Of a stretch of 64,000 nucleotides of DNA, positions 47,201 through 57,300 are shown one piece after another. The position numbers were made by a program, and so were the translations under genes. The stretch covers positions 1 through 64,000 of the forward strand of contig NMRB01000224.1 of the NCBI GenBank assembly GCA_002633025.1. Direction: 5' to 3'. Origin of the DNA: Notospermus geniculatus. Lineage: Eukaryota; Nemertea; Pilidiophora; Heteronemertea; Lineidae. The notes beneath the pieces were generated by a model. The model was not told the origin of the DNA and did not search any database. It saw only the letters and a program-made list of their open reading frames with translations. Position 1 is the first letter of the stretch. Each line of letters begins with the position of its first letter.

Positions 47201-47910
47201 TAGACAACAGGAATTTGATGACAACCGACATTGAGAACCCCTTTTTCAGGTCAGTTGGTCTAAAGTGACGAGGTACCGTATCATTTCGGTAAACACCATG
47301 ATGGTGATGGCCAACCCCACGGGGCCAAACGGACAGAAAAAGTACGAAATCTTTGTGACCGATCTGCCCGACGCACAACAGGTCTTTATCTTAGCAGTGA
47401 GACGTCTGACTTCAATGGACAGCGGGAAGTATGAATGCGTGGTACATTTGCCTGGGATGAAGGCGGAGAATTTCCCTAGAGCCACTAGCGAAATGGTTGT
47501 TCTGTGTAAGTTCATAATTTTTATGCAGGTACATTATAGCACACCAATATTGGCTTTGAGATATTCAAGAAAAACTGCTGTCCATTTACTTTTTCCATGA
47601 GTGTACGTACGTACATGTACATAGGGGCCTAATATGTGTTCATAGCTCTTTTACAACAAGGTGAAATTGGCTACCTTTCTGCCCGATAGGGCGGCGCTAC
47701 GAGTGGTTGTATCAAAGACGTCATAAAAAAGGGACGAAACGTACGCTGGTTCCTCATTCCACGTATATCGTTCACCATTTCAGAGACACCGACGTGCCAA
47801 GGTTCGCTCTACACGACTCGAGAATATTAGGAACTCCAGACCTTTCCGCCTCAAGGACGCTCGTTATCTTCGCTCTCATATGGGCTTTCTTGCTATCATT
47901 CGGAGGCTAG
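44238..47910 (+). CDS. GPI-type protein with three tandem copies of one Ig domain, eight exons, 441 aa
   Basis: Exons: 44238-44292 (signal MRNATFILVFSLLILVGQ), 44827-44951, 45149-45404, 45859-45986, 46220-46475, 46886-47010, 47250-47505, 47786-47910. Each Ig domain is coded by a pair of exons homologous to exons 2-3 of the upstream Ig gene. The first exon of a pair carries GRLSCTVTGVA and the second WSKV...KKYEI...TLAVRRL and DSGKYECV. Counterparts of Ig2 and Ig3 of the upstream gene are absent. The last exon gives RILGTPDLSASRTLVIFALI and a hydrophobic end, a GPI-type signal. To stay in frame it must start at the second AG of TTTCAGAG. Starting at the first AG makes TAG at the junction and a secreted protein. 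A surface recognition or adhesion role is inferred. Domains 1 and 3 are closest to each other (DLPDAQQ). Domain 2 has DLTDSKQ as in the upstream gene. Confidence 0.85.
44530..44560. repeat. Poly-G/poly-T tract with an N
   Basis: A run of about 18 G followed by T with one N at 44554. The related introns have shorter GGGGGGAG runs at 45580 and 46640. Confidence 0.8.
44580..47600 (+). repeat. Three ~1.03-kb tandem units, each holding one Ig cassette
   Basis: Corresponding exon starts are spaced 1032 and 1027 bp (44827, 45859, 46886) and 1071 and 1030 bp (45149, 46220, 47250). Introns are duplicated too: CATTCCATCCAGTCTGCTTG, GAGAAATGGCATCTTCACCC and ACCCCTTTTTCAGGTC recur in the units. Confidence 0.9.
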
Positions 47911-48227
47911 AGGTCTTTCACAAACACTGCTGTAGCCCTGCTAGGCCTATCCTAGAATTGCTGGCTTTTTTGAATTAAATAGAGTAGCACAAAGTGCTTT
48001 TTATGATCACTGCTGAAAAGATGATATTAAGATCAGAGTTGCACGGTTTTGTTGGTCAGATCGATGTCATGGTATCTCATAAGCGCTCAGAACACGAGGG
48101 AATGGATCCTGGGCTTAGATATCATGGGATCTCCCCCCGCCGCCGATAGGACTAAGCAACAGAAGCTGCTAAAGCAACTGAAGAAGAAAAGACAGTCCTG
48201 GACCACGGGCATTATGGTGTTCTGTAC

Positions 48228-48366
48228 TGGTGATAGAACCTAATATCCTGTGCCTTCAGTGCAGACCATGTGCATTGCGTCAGCATTGTAGGTAACAGGA
48301 AAGCACAGGTTTTCGGCATACGGAATGCACATGGTCTACACTGAAGGCACAGGATTGGTTCACCAC
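48228..48366. mobile_element. 139-bp palindromic element downstream of the second Ig gene
   Basis: CCTGTGCCTTCAGTGCAGAC and the complement (TCTACACTGAAGGCACAGG) enclose about 60 bp. It is the same palindrome, in the same paralogous place, as 40671-41178 but without the insert. Confidence 0.7.
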
Positions 48367-50291
48367 ATTTCTGATCACAGGTAGCAGAAGAACACTCCGT
48401 GTTTTGAAGGCACACGCGACAGCTAGGCTTCTGTTCGAATTGTGTGCTTCAAATCTGACCACGGGTGCCAAGGTAGGCCTAATCGCCGTCCATTAGATGG
48501 ACTCGCATCATTCTCTACATGTAATTTCGAATTAGCATTAGACCGGGTATAGCCTACAGAATGCTGTTTCGACATTTTTCATGCAGTGTATGGAGGCCTT
48601 TAGACTCACCTGACACGATCGTCGCATCGAGAGAGATTTGTGGATTTTGTTTTTACCATGACAACACTTACACATGTATCTTCGAGTCGATCTTAATCCT
48701 TGTGGCATGAGTTGTCGATAAGAAGTTACACAACGCAACTCATTCATCGCTTTCCTTGAACGTTACCCTCACACGACCATGCTAATACTTGTAACAAACT
48801 TCCTGGCGGCTTCGGCAGGTTTTCTTACTCCTTCATGTCTGCTGTGACATCTTGTTCATTGACAAACGAGGAGCAACACTGACACTGAGAATTTCGGTTT
48901 GGGGCTGAAGAATTTAACATCGTCTCTACAGAGTGCTCACTTTGGTAAATTGATGGATTGGAAGAGCGTATCCCTGATTCAGGCCCATAAAGGTCAGGGG
49001 TGTATTACCCTGAGGGTATTGCATTGCATTGCATGTGTGCAGTTGTCTTCCTTCCGTCAGGAACGGTGAATGCACACACACATTTTTAGGCCACGCCGTG
49101 CTTTTCGGTGTCGCAGACCCACAACCCCTCCCAACCGGCGATCCGTCAGCGTCTGGAGAATGCCTCATCACGAAGTTTCTATTGAAGTTCATGTACACGT
49201 AGGCAGCTTCCTTATACCAGCTAGAGGTACTGCACATCAGGTTTTAGTGCTCTTTACAATCCCCCACGGCGACAATTCCATGAATTATCCATGGCTGTGT
49301 GGTTTGTACAACAACTAATCACCTGAACGATAATTTTAAAAAGAGTAAGTAAAAAACACATTAATTCTGTTCCAGCGATTCTGATTAACAAGGGAGATTC
49401 CTGGTGTAATTCTCATTCAGCTTATTAAGTAGATTGGCAATTATCTTGAAATAAAGCACATCCTTTGATATCATGTAATTGGGAAATAGCCCATTTTGAC
49501 ACAGTCAGAGTAGAGTACACATTATGGCTGGGTTTTGAAAGCGGATCACTGATTGGCTGGCTAGTTTGCCGCCGGTTCTAACACACACTAGTGACGCCTA
49601 TTGGTCATCTTCTGAGAATCGAGTGGTCGAAGCAGTTCCGTAGGATAGTTAGTTCAACGCGCCTCAAGGTCATGTTGTGTTACATCTTCCGGCTACCTTC
49701 GCACCAAGGAAGGGTCATTCATCATCCACCCGGGATCACGCACAAACATCTTGACAGCGCTCCGACAGTCATTCCCCTCATTGATACGAGACCAGCCGGC
49801 TTACGGTACAATTACCCTGGCGGAACTGACACCATCTGATACGCCGTGATTCTCCGTTAACAATGTATGTAACAGTTATATTACCAATCATCGGTGTGCC
49901 GTGACCCGTGCTCGACCCCGCTGGGTGATGGGAAGATAACACCATGATTTAGTGTGATTTCAAATTTAAATTTACATACATGTACTGTATGCTGAGCTGG
50001 AAGCTGAACGTCCAATCAAATTACGAGGTGTAAAGAGCAGGGAAATTTAAGGACGTTTGCTCCAACATGCCTTGTGCGGTAGAGAGATAACGATATCCAA
50101 CCATCAGGCAACATTATAACGGAGATCTCATTAATATTTCATGAAGTCATCAGCCTGGCGATTTGTTTTTCCCTCGTTCGTCCCTGACAGCACCGTTGTA
50201 ATCGTTACCATCAGTGATTGATTCCTAGGAGGATGTGACAGTAAAGTAGCCCGAGTTATGTCGTCACTTTAACGTGTCGCCTCCACTAGTA
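48367..50291. other. Intergenic, no gene seen
   Basis: No supported coding region. Some frames of 60-100 codons (for example 48926-49237 minus, 49591-49839 plus) lack motifs. Confidence 0.45.
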
Positions 50292-50727
50292 TGGGCGGTT
50301 ATAACCGCAAATAAAGACGTTGTTGTAGTCATATTCTGTAGTCGTTGTGATGATCTCTAGTCGTAGCTAAGAAAGACGTAAGGTGGCGCTGTAAAATAAA
50401 GACGTTGTTGTAATCATATTCTCTAGTCGTTGTGGTCATCTCTAGTCGTAGTAAGAAAGACGTAAGGTGGCGCTGCAGTCGTCCACACGAAGAATGACGA
50501 AAACACCCGAAGTGTTACGAATGATACAGCGTCACCTTACGTCTTTCTTAGCTACTACTAGAGATCACCACAGCGACTAGAGAATATGACTACAACAACG
50601 TCTTTATTTTACAGCGCCACCTTACGTCTTTCTTAGCTACGACTAGAGATCACCACGACGACTAGAGAATATGACTACAACATCGTCTTTATTTTGTAAC
50701 GTCTTTATTTGCGGTTATAACCGCCCA
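50292..50727. mobile_element. 436-bp foldback element with tandem-repeat arms, TA-flanked
   Basis: The ends TGGGCGGTTATAACCGC (themselves palindromic) are inverted and flanked by TA (50290-50291, 50728-50729). Each arm carries two tandem ~105-bp units (AATAAAGACGTTGTTGTA, CTCTAGTCGT, AAGAAAGACGTAAGGTGGCG). The truncated end at 1-89 is a second copy. Confidence 0.85.
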
Positions 50728-52341
50728 TACACTCGAGTAACGGGTTTTATCATTCAGATCGGTGGGCCACCACGAACGGAGTTTGAATTCCTATCTTTCT
50801 TCAGCTCCACCACTGACGCCGAGACAGCAAGAAGAGGACAGAAGAGAAAAATCAGGAATCACCTGGACCCCAGGGCTGGGGATAATGATGGTGAGACGTT
50901 AATGAGCAAAGCAAGCCGTTTTTTCCTCACGAACAAATTGTTATCATGGTATTTTCTGTATCGATGCTGGCAGCGTGATACCGCAAAACATTTTTAGACT
51001 GAGCGCGTGAAAAAGGTCATAATTGCGCCCGCCTAAATCATCTGGTTGCAGTGTGATATGATTGAGCGTGTTTTTTCTTCTCCCTTGCAGATACGGGTTG
51101 AACTGTGTTCACTTGGTGGGCGGAGATTGCTGCCAATGAGAGGTTTGTGGACGGCGACTTTCATAAGCAAGTCTCTGACACGCGTGTCTTTCTGCTGGAT
51201 TCTTTCCACCAAGCGACAGGCGATCAGTATACAAACAATTGATTGGGAAATTATTGCCTCTGAAATTGACGCTAATATCGCTCCGACCTTGAAGCGCTAT
51301 TCACTAACAAATCATTAGAGATAACCAACCGTTCCGGCGACTCATCACGGAGTTATAAGGACTTAATTTGAAGTCGTTTGAAATATTGGCGTTACAGGCG
51401 GCTATATTAGCCTGGTTAAGCTTGGAGGAATTATACTTGACAAGTATAATTCCTCCAAGGTTTAAGAAATTGACCATGTAGAAGTCTTTTAGAGAGCAAC
51501 ATGAGAAACCTTGGTGACTGAGAACGCCCCGGACTGATAGCTGAACGACACAAATAAGGCCATGACGACAGTGCAGCCACAAAGCTTGACTGAGCCGGGC
51601 AGATGTCGTCAGCCAGAAAGACCATTTCTTTGCTCATGGGGGTTCTAGAAGCCTTAAAGTGAACATGGATCCTGAATGAGTGATATAAGTACGCAATCAT
51701 TGTCGGCGGACGAGACTATCGTCACAAGCCTCGTTCTGACGATCACTGACAATGCAACAACAATCAACAACACAGAATGTTTAGATTACGTTTTCGGAAT
51801 TTCCTTCTGCATGGTGTCAAAGAATCGTCGCTCAGAGGATGCATTCCTAGGAAAAGGATCATCGATACCTGATATGAATAAACAACTGGCCTTCTGGTAT
51901 AACGCCGTTCGTACTGTGGGCGATCACGAACGCGGGCGCATGAAAAGCTTTGCTTAGAGGCTGCATGGCGAGGAAAGAAGAAAGCTTTCGCCGCGTTCGC
52001 CATTGCCTTACTTGTCTCCGATACAAAAGGCACCAGCCATGCCAGCAATGAGGAATATTGACCAGCATGATTGGAATGCCGAAGCATCATGAGCTTTGTG
52101 ACACTGGCAGGCTGACGTGTCAACCTACGAAAGCTTCATCAACCTCAATTAAGACATTCATCAGCCGAATGTATCAACTTATGATCCTTTGGCCCTCACG
52201 ATTCGTGACCAGTCTTGATGTAAACACGTGATCTTCAGAATGATTATTAGAAGTACGGTGGCCCATAGAGCTCATTGATGAAAAATATTTACATTTGCAA
52301 TTTTATTTCAATTCGATAATTTTTTTCTTGGGGTTTGTAAA
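50728..52341. other. Intergenic, no gene assigned
   Basis: Frames at 50671-50997 and 51046-51318 show no domain. A striking 39-bp hairpin lies at 51421-51459 (separate entry). Confidence 0.45.
51421..51459. repeat. Perfect 39-bp hairpin with a one-base centre
   Basis: CTTGGAGGAATTATACTTG (51421-51439), a single A, then its exact complement (51441-51459). Such a perfect inverted repeat with almost no loop is unusual outside recent rearrangements. Confidence 0.9.
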
Positions 52342-52702
52342 ATTTTTAGAAGTTCCCACCTCGGTGAAAATATTCCCACCGCGGTGAGAATATTCCCACC
52401 GCGGTGAGAATATTTCCACCTCGGTGGAAATATTTCCACCGCGGTGAAAATTAATTTCCACCGCGGTGAAAATTAATTTCCACCGCGGTGGTAATTATTA
52501 ATTATCACCGCGGTGGAAAATAATTTCCACCGCGGTGGAAATGAATTTCCACCGCGGTGATAATTAATAATTACCACCGCGGTGGAAATTAATTTTCACC
52601 GAGGTGGAAATATTATCACCGAGGTAGAAATATTCTCACCGCGGTGGTAATATTATCACCGAGGTGGAAATATTATCACCGCGGTGGGAACTTCTAAAAA
52701 TN
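52342..52702. repeat. 361-bp palindrome built of CCACCGCGGTGG-type palindromes
   Basis: About sixteen to eighteen copies of a 10-12-bp palindrome (CCACCGCGGTGG or CCACCTCGGTGG variants) are spaced by AT-only spacers such as AAATTAATTT, AATATT and TAATTATTAATTA. The outer ends are inverted (TTTTTAGAAGTTCCCACC on the left, its complement on the right), and the array is roughly mirror-symmetric around 52502. An N lies at 52702. Confidence 0.88.
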
Positions 52703-52842
52703 TGTATTAAGACTCTCAACAATATCACAGATAGTTACAGATAGTTACAGGTCCAATTGATTAGCAAACATTCATTGTTGTCGCTCAATTGAATTGAAAA
52801 GTCAGCTGTCACGGCCAATTGGTTCTTTATTCGTACGTCTAA

Positions 52843-53052
52843 AGGGCTCCGCAGACTGGCGATTTTTAGAGGCGACTGAACATATTTTTAGTTTTTTTAG
52901 TTTTTGTTGACTCGTTTGCGACAAATGCTTATTTGGAAGGTCAGTGATGTCGTGGATAACATCACTGATCGACCTCAAAGGTAATTATTGCAGGCGACGT
53001 AGTAGTCGCATCGGTAGTCGCCCCTATTTTAGTCGCCAGTGTGCGGAGCCCT
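52843..53052. mobile_element. 210-bp MITE, GGGCTCCGCA termini, copy A
   Basis: AAGGGCTCCGCAGACTGGCG at the left and the complement TCGCCAGTGTGCGGAGCCC at the right. The core contains GTTGACTCGTTTGCGACAAA and CAGTGATGTCGTGGATAACA. Confidence 0.82.
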
Positions 53053-53054
53053 TA

Positions 53055-53303
53055 AAGGGCACCGCACACTAGTGACTTTTCGAGCGATTTTCTAGGCGAC
53101 CAGCCTTGCGACCACAGAAGCGACTGAACATATTTTCAGTTTTTTTTAGTTTTTGTTGACTCGTTTGCGACAAATGCTTCATTGGAAGATCAGTGATGTC
53201 GTGGATGACATCACTGATCGAGCTCAAAGGTAATTATCGCAGGCGACGTAGTAGTCGCATCTGTAGTCGCCCCCATTTTAGTCGCAGGTGTGCGGCGCCC
53301 TTT
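53055..53303. mobile_element. ~249-bp MITE, copy B, abutting copy A
   Basis: The same family: left end AAAGGGCACCGCACACTAG, right end GTGTGCGGCGCCCTTT, with an identical core stretch. Only a few bases separate it from copy A. It is longer at the left because of GCGATTTTCTAGGCGACCAG. Confidence 0.82.
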
Positions 53304-53321
53304 AAGGCCCGTTTCCACTAT

Positions 53322-53800
53322 AGTGTGATCTAAACTGCATCGAGACACGAAGGTGTGATCTAAACTGCCTCGAGACACGAAGGTGTGATATAAACTGCCT
53401 CGAGACACGAAGGCGTGATCTAAACTGCCTCGAGACACGACAATGTGAACAAAACAGTCTCGAGACACGACAGTGTGATCTAAACTGCCTAGTCGAGACA
53501 CGAAAGTATGATCTAAACAGCCACGAGATGGGGCAGTCTGATCTAAACAGCCCCGAGACAGGATACTGTGATCTAAACTGCTTCGAGACGCGATAATGTG
53601 ATCTAAACTGCCTCGAGACACGAGACGTAATCTGTCTCGAGACACGGCAGAGTGATCAAATGTCCCGAGACACGATAGTGTGATATGAACTGTCTCGAGA
53701 TACGACAGTGTGATCTAAACTGCCTCGAGATACGACAGTGTGATCTTAACTGCCTCGAGACACGACAGTGTGATCGCTAAACTGCCTCGACAGAAGATAT
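53322..53800. repeat. 30-bp minisatellite (CTCGAGACACGA unit)
   Basis: About sixteen units of CTCGAGACACGA followed by AGTGTGATCTAAACTGC, with substitutions and a few indels. Because most units are 30 bp, the minus strand stays open for 144 codons as a 10-residue repeat. No start context, homology or splice signal supports translation. Confidence 0.88.
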
Positions 53801-54288
53801 TGTGACCTGAACTGTTTCGCCACAATCAAGTGTGAACACCAACAATGATGAGAATGGTGTAACCTCACTATGATTCTCCTAAACCAATAAAGCAATCTAG
53901 AACAAGGACAGGCTTGCCGCCGTTTTCTCCTTCACACTTTCAGTGAGGCCATACATGTACGGATCTACCCTAAAGCGCCAAACATCAAAGGTCTTTACCG
54001 CGGCAACTTTGGTAAGCTTTCCTTAAGAACGTTTCCTTTATCTGTTACTATTCGTTACCGCGGACGTTGTGGTCAAAGCCCCTTGGAAGTATTTCCCTGG
54101 CATTGGTGTTGATTGATAGGGATCGTTCATCAAAGGCGAACGATTTCAGTGACGGTGACGTCAAGTCCCTACAGGGGTCCGTCCACCTGTGCATTTCACG
54201 CAGCGTATTATACGATTTTCAACGGAAATGAGCGTTTTTTATTTGATTAGACAGGTGGAATGGATGGTAGTCATTCATTTCCCTATGC

Positions 54289-54396
54289 ATCCTCCCACAG
54301 CAGGGGTTTTTACCTCGCTCCTCTTCATCCGCTCACACAAACTTTGTGTGGAGTGTATGAAGAGGAACGAGACCAAAGCCCTGCTGTGGGAGGATG
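54289..54396. mobile_element. 108-bp palindromic MITE
   Basis: CATCCTCCCACAGCAGGG and its complement CCCTGCTGTGGGAGGATG, with CTCG(C/T)TCCTCTTCAT further in, close on a short ACACAAACTTTGTGTGG loop. Confidence 0.8.
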
Positions 54397-57300
54397 TTCC
54401 CTATGAGTATCGAAGAACACCCTGAGAGAGGTGGACCAAGGCCTTTAACGTGTCGTTCTTTCTTGATGGAATTAAAAAACCAAATCACGATTGAAGAATA
54501 AGTTCTTGCACAAAGGTGATTTGTCATCTGGTGATAAAACAGAGAAACATAAAATGTGATTGTCGTAGTGATTGTACACGCACCTTGGGGATATTTGTTT
54601 ATGAGAAATGTGATTACTAACAACCCAGTCGGGATATCCGGAGTTGTAACGCTGATTACCATTTTGTGGGTTTATTGGTGTAATAATCTACCGCTCCATC
54701 ATGTCGGTGATAAATCGGAATGAACGAATCAATGTGGTGAGGTAATTCAATACACTATTCTGCATTATTGCTTCGGTTATGTTGGAGTATTAATCAAAGT
54801 TAAACTGTCGAATGGAAAAAAATTGGCGGTTTTATGTTTCGTCTGCAACGAAAAAGAATCGAGCCCCGCGTCAAATAAACAAACGGCCATATTGCGGTGG
54901 ACGTTTGTTTTGTTGTGTGTTGTTGTTCAGGCGGGAGCGCCGGATCCTTATCCATCTCCGCCACTTGCCCTTCCTCTTGCATTCTCCAAGTCCAGAGAAA
55001 GCAGGCCTCTGACCCTACTGTCTTTGCCCTCTCGTGTCATTATACCTACACCTCAGGTAGACCTCGTATCGTTCATTCTCACTTGTCGCTATAGTGTTAC
55101 ACCAGTTAATCAAGGTAATTTAGAATCCATATCAAGAACTATCGTCATCATTAGAGGACTCTCAAAAAGGTCTGCACCTGCGGTCATGGTGCAGTTTTTC
55201 TTTTTGGTTTCCTTGACAACACTACTGTAAGATCGTCAATATGAAATATGGAAAGGGGTTTTGCCGTGCCAAACTAAAATGTTCCATGATTTATCGTTGG
55301 ATATTTACTGAAGGGTGCATTAGAACAAATCTTACCCACTCGGCTTTGAGATCACCGCACTCCTTCCGCTTGCTCCTTTACTGCTCCTTCGGCTGAACGC
55401 TATTTTCATGGTAAACATCTATGACGGATGCTACCACTAAGAACGTTGAATGAAGTGCCCCGGCAGCGCTCAGCTCCCTTGGCGATTGGTGCAATGTCTT
55501 TGAACCACTTTACCTGAATGTAATGTAAAGTTTACCCCGACAAAGACTAAACAGGCAAGAGTTCTAATGGGTTCCGAGGGTCGTTCGACGGTATGACGGA
55601 TTGTTTGCCTGAGGAGAATGGGTGAGCGGGATAAAATCCCTTGAGAATGACATCACTCAATCCATTTCCTGACATAAATGCCAAATTTCTCTTGATCCTG
55701 TCATTTTGACTGCGGAGATCACTGTCGAAGGAGTTCGCGATATTATCGGGTTGAACTATCCCTCTTCTCAATACAGAAGGTGATCTCAGGTGTCTATCAT
55801 CGCAAACAATATCTCCATTCAATGCATCTCCATCTTGCAGGAAGCCACCTCTTTTTCTACTTCCTATGGCTTTGCTTCCGAGAGGAAGTCCTCCCCTTCT
55901 TTATACATGGTCGTGCTCTTCACGGATTACTGCAATAGTTTCTTAATTGCCAGATGATTCGGTTCGTTCTTCCACTCACGTTGCACACTGATAGAAAGGT
56001 CAGAGTGAAGTTCGATAGATCCCATTTCAGAGAGAGCCAGATGGCATTACATGATTTCATTAAACTAGGAACCAATCTGCTATTTTTCCCATCCTCTCGG
56101 TCGGATAATTGTTATCGATGTTACTCAAGGATGAGAAGAACAGGCCAAGTATTGGATAAGTATTCTGATGAGCCTCACCATTCACGGAGATCAGATCAAT
56201 GGTAATGACATATAATGGTCTTAGAAAGAGAACGGTTGGCGTCTGACTTGTATTTAAGAATCGTCATTATCTCCTTCCGATATTCTGGAATGCAATTAGC
56301 GCTCGCTTTATCTCTGCCACTCCTCCCCGTGCTCCATGGGCGCGTCAGGAGATTAATGCTATCGAAAGTCTGGCGACGAAGTACAAAGTTTTGCGGTCGA
56401 GAGACCGAGGATGACTGATGACGGCAAAGACAAACTCACCCCTCCCTTTCTTGGGCGATTGAAGGAAGCAAACCGAAACTATGGCCAGGCCTGTAGAATT
56501 CATATCCCGAGAAGAGTAAGCCTACAAGGACTTCTCGAATGTTGATTCAGAGACAAAGAGGGGAACTCTGGTGATTTAGGGTGCACACAGTTGCATTCGT
56601 AGGAATTTACCACCTCTGTCATGTCTGTAGTTTGTGGACTGATGCGACAGCGAACCAAAACCGATACGCTAGCAACATGATACCTTTGGTAGGGTAGAAG
56701 CATTTCTTGTACACGAACGTCTTAGGCACTTCCTTGATGTGATTCCGACCTTGACGGCTAAGATCATCTCCTCAGCACATAGCCCCCGTCCATTCATCAC
56801 CACCATTACTTTAATTAATCCCCCAACCCCGGTGGTCATCAATCCAGAAAGGTATATTTAGTTCTTACATTGACTTTCATGAGCCCATGAATTACCTAGA
56901 GATCCACGGGGACAGTCATTTCTGATTGGAAATTGATTTACCATTAGTAACTAGCGGTTGGAATTATACGAATTATCATGAGGAAACGCTCTCAGCCTTG
57001 AGGCATACCGCATACCATTCGGCAAGGAAGCATGAACTTGCCCTAAGACCGATTCATACATCCTCGCCGAATATCCTGCTCTGAGGCTATTTCTCGAAAC
57101 GCCATCGCTCCAAACAAAGCATTTTCCATTCCGCATACTGATCGGTGAGGAAGTATGAATTAGCCTTGAAGGCGGCGACAGATTGTCGCTTTTTCTATCT
57201 TTTTTTCTCTCTATTGGCCTACGCAACGCGTAAACGCCTTTCATGTTGTACATGTGTTTTGAAGCACTACTGATCAGGTGCACGCGCAGCAGTATCACGC

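Noticed and set aside
53211-53645. 144-codon minus-strand frame with a 10-residue repeat (VSRGSLDHTF)
   Set aside because: It is the translation of a 30-bp minisatellite whose unit is a multiple of three. Units with indels break the frame, and the start lies in a MITE.
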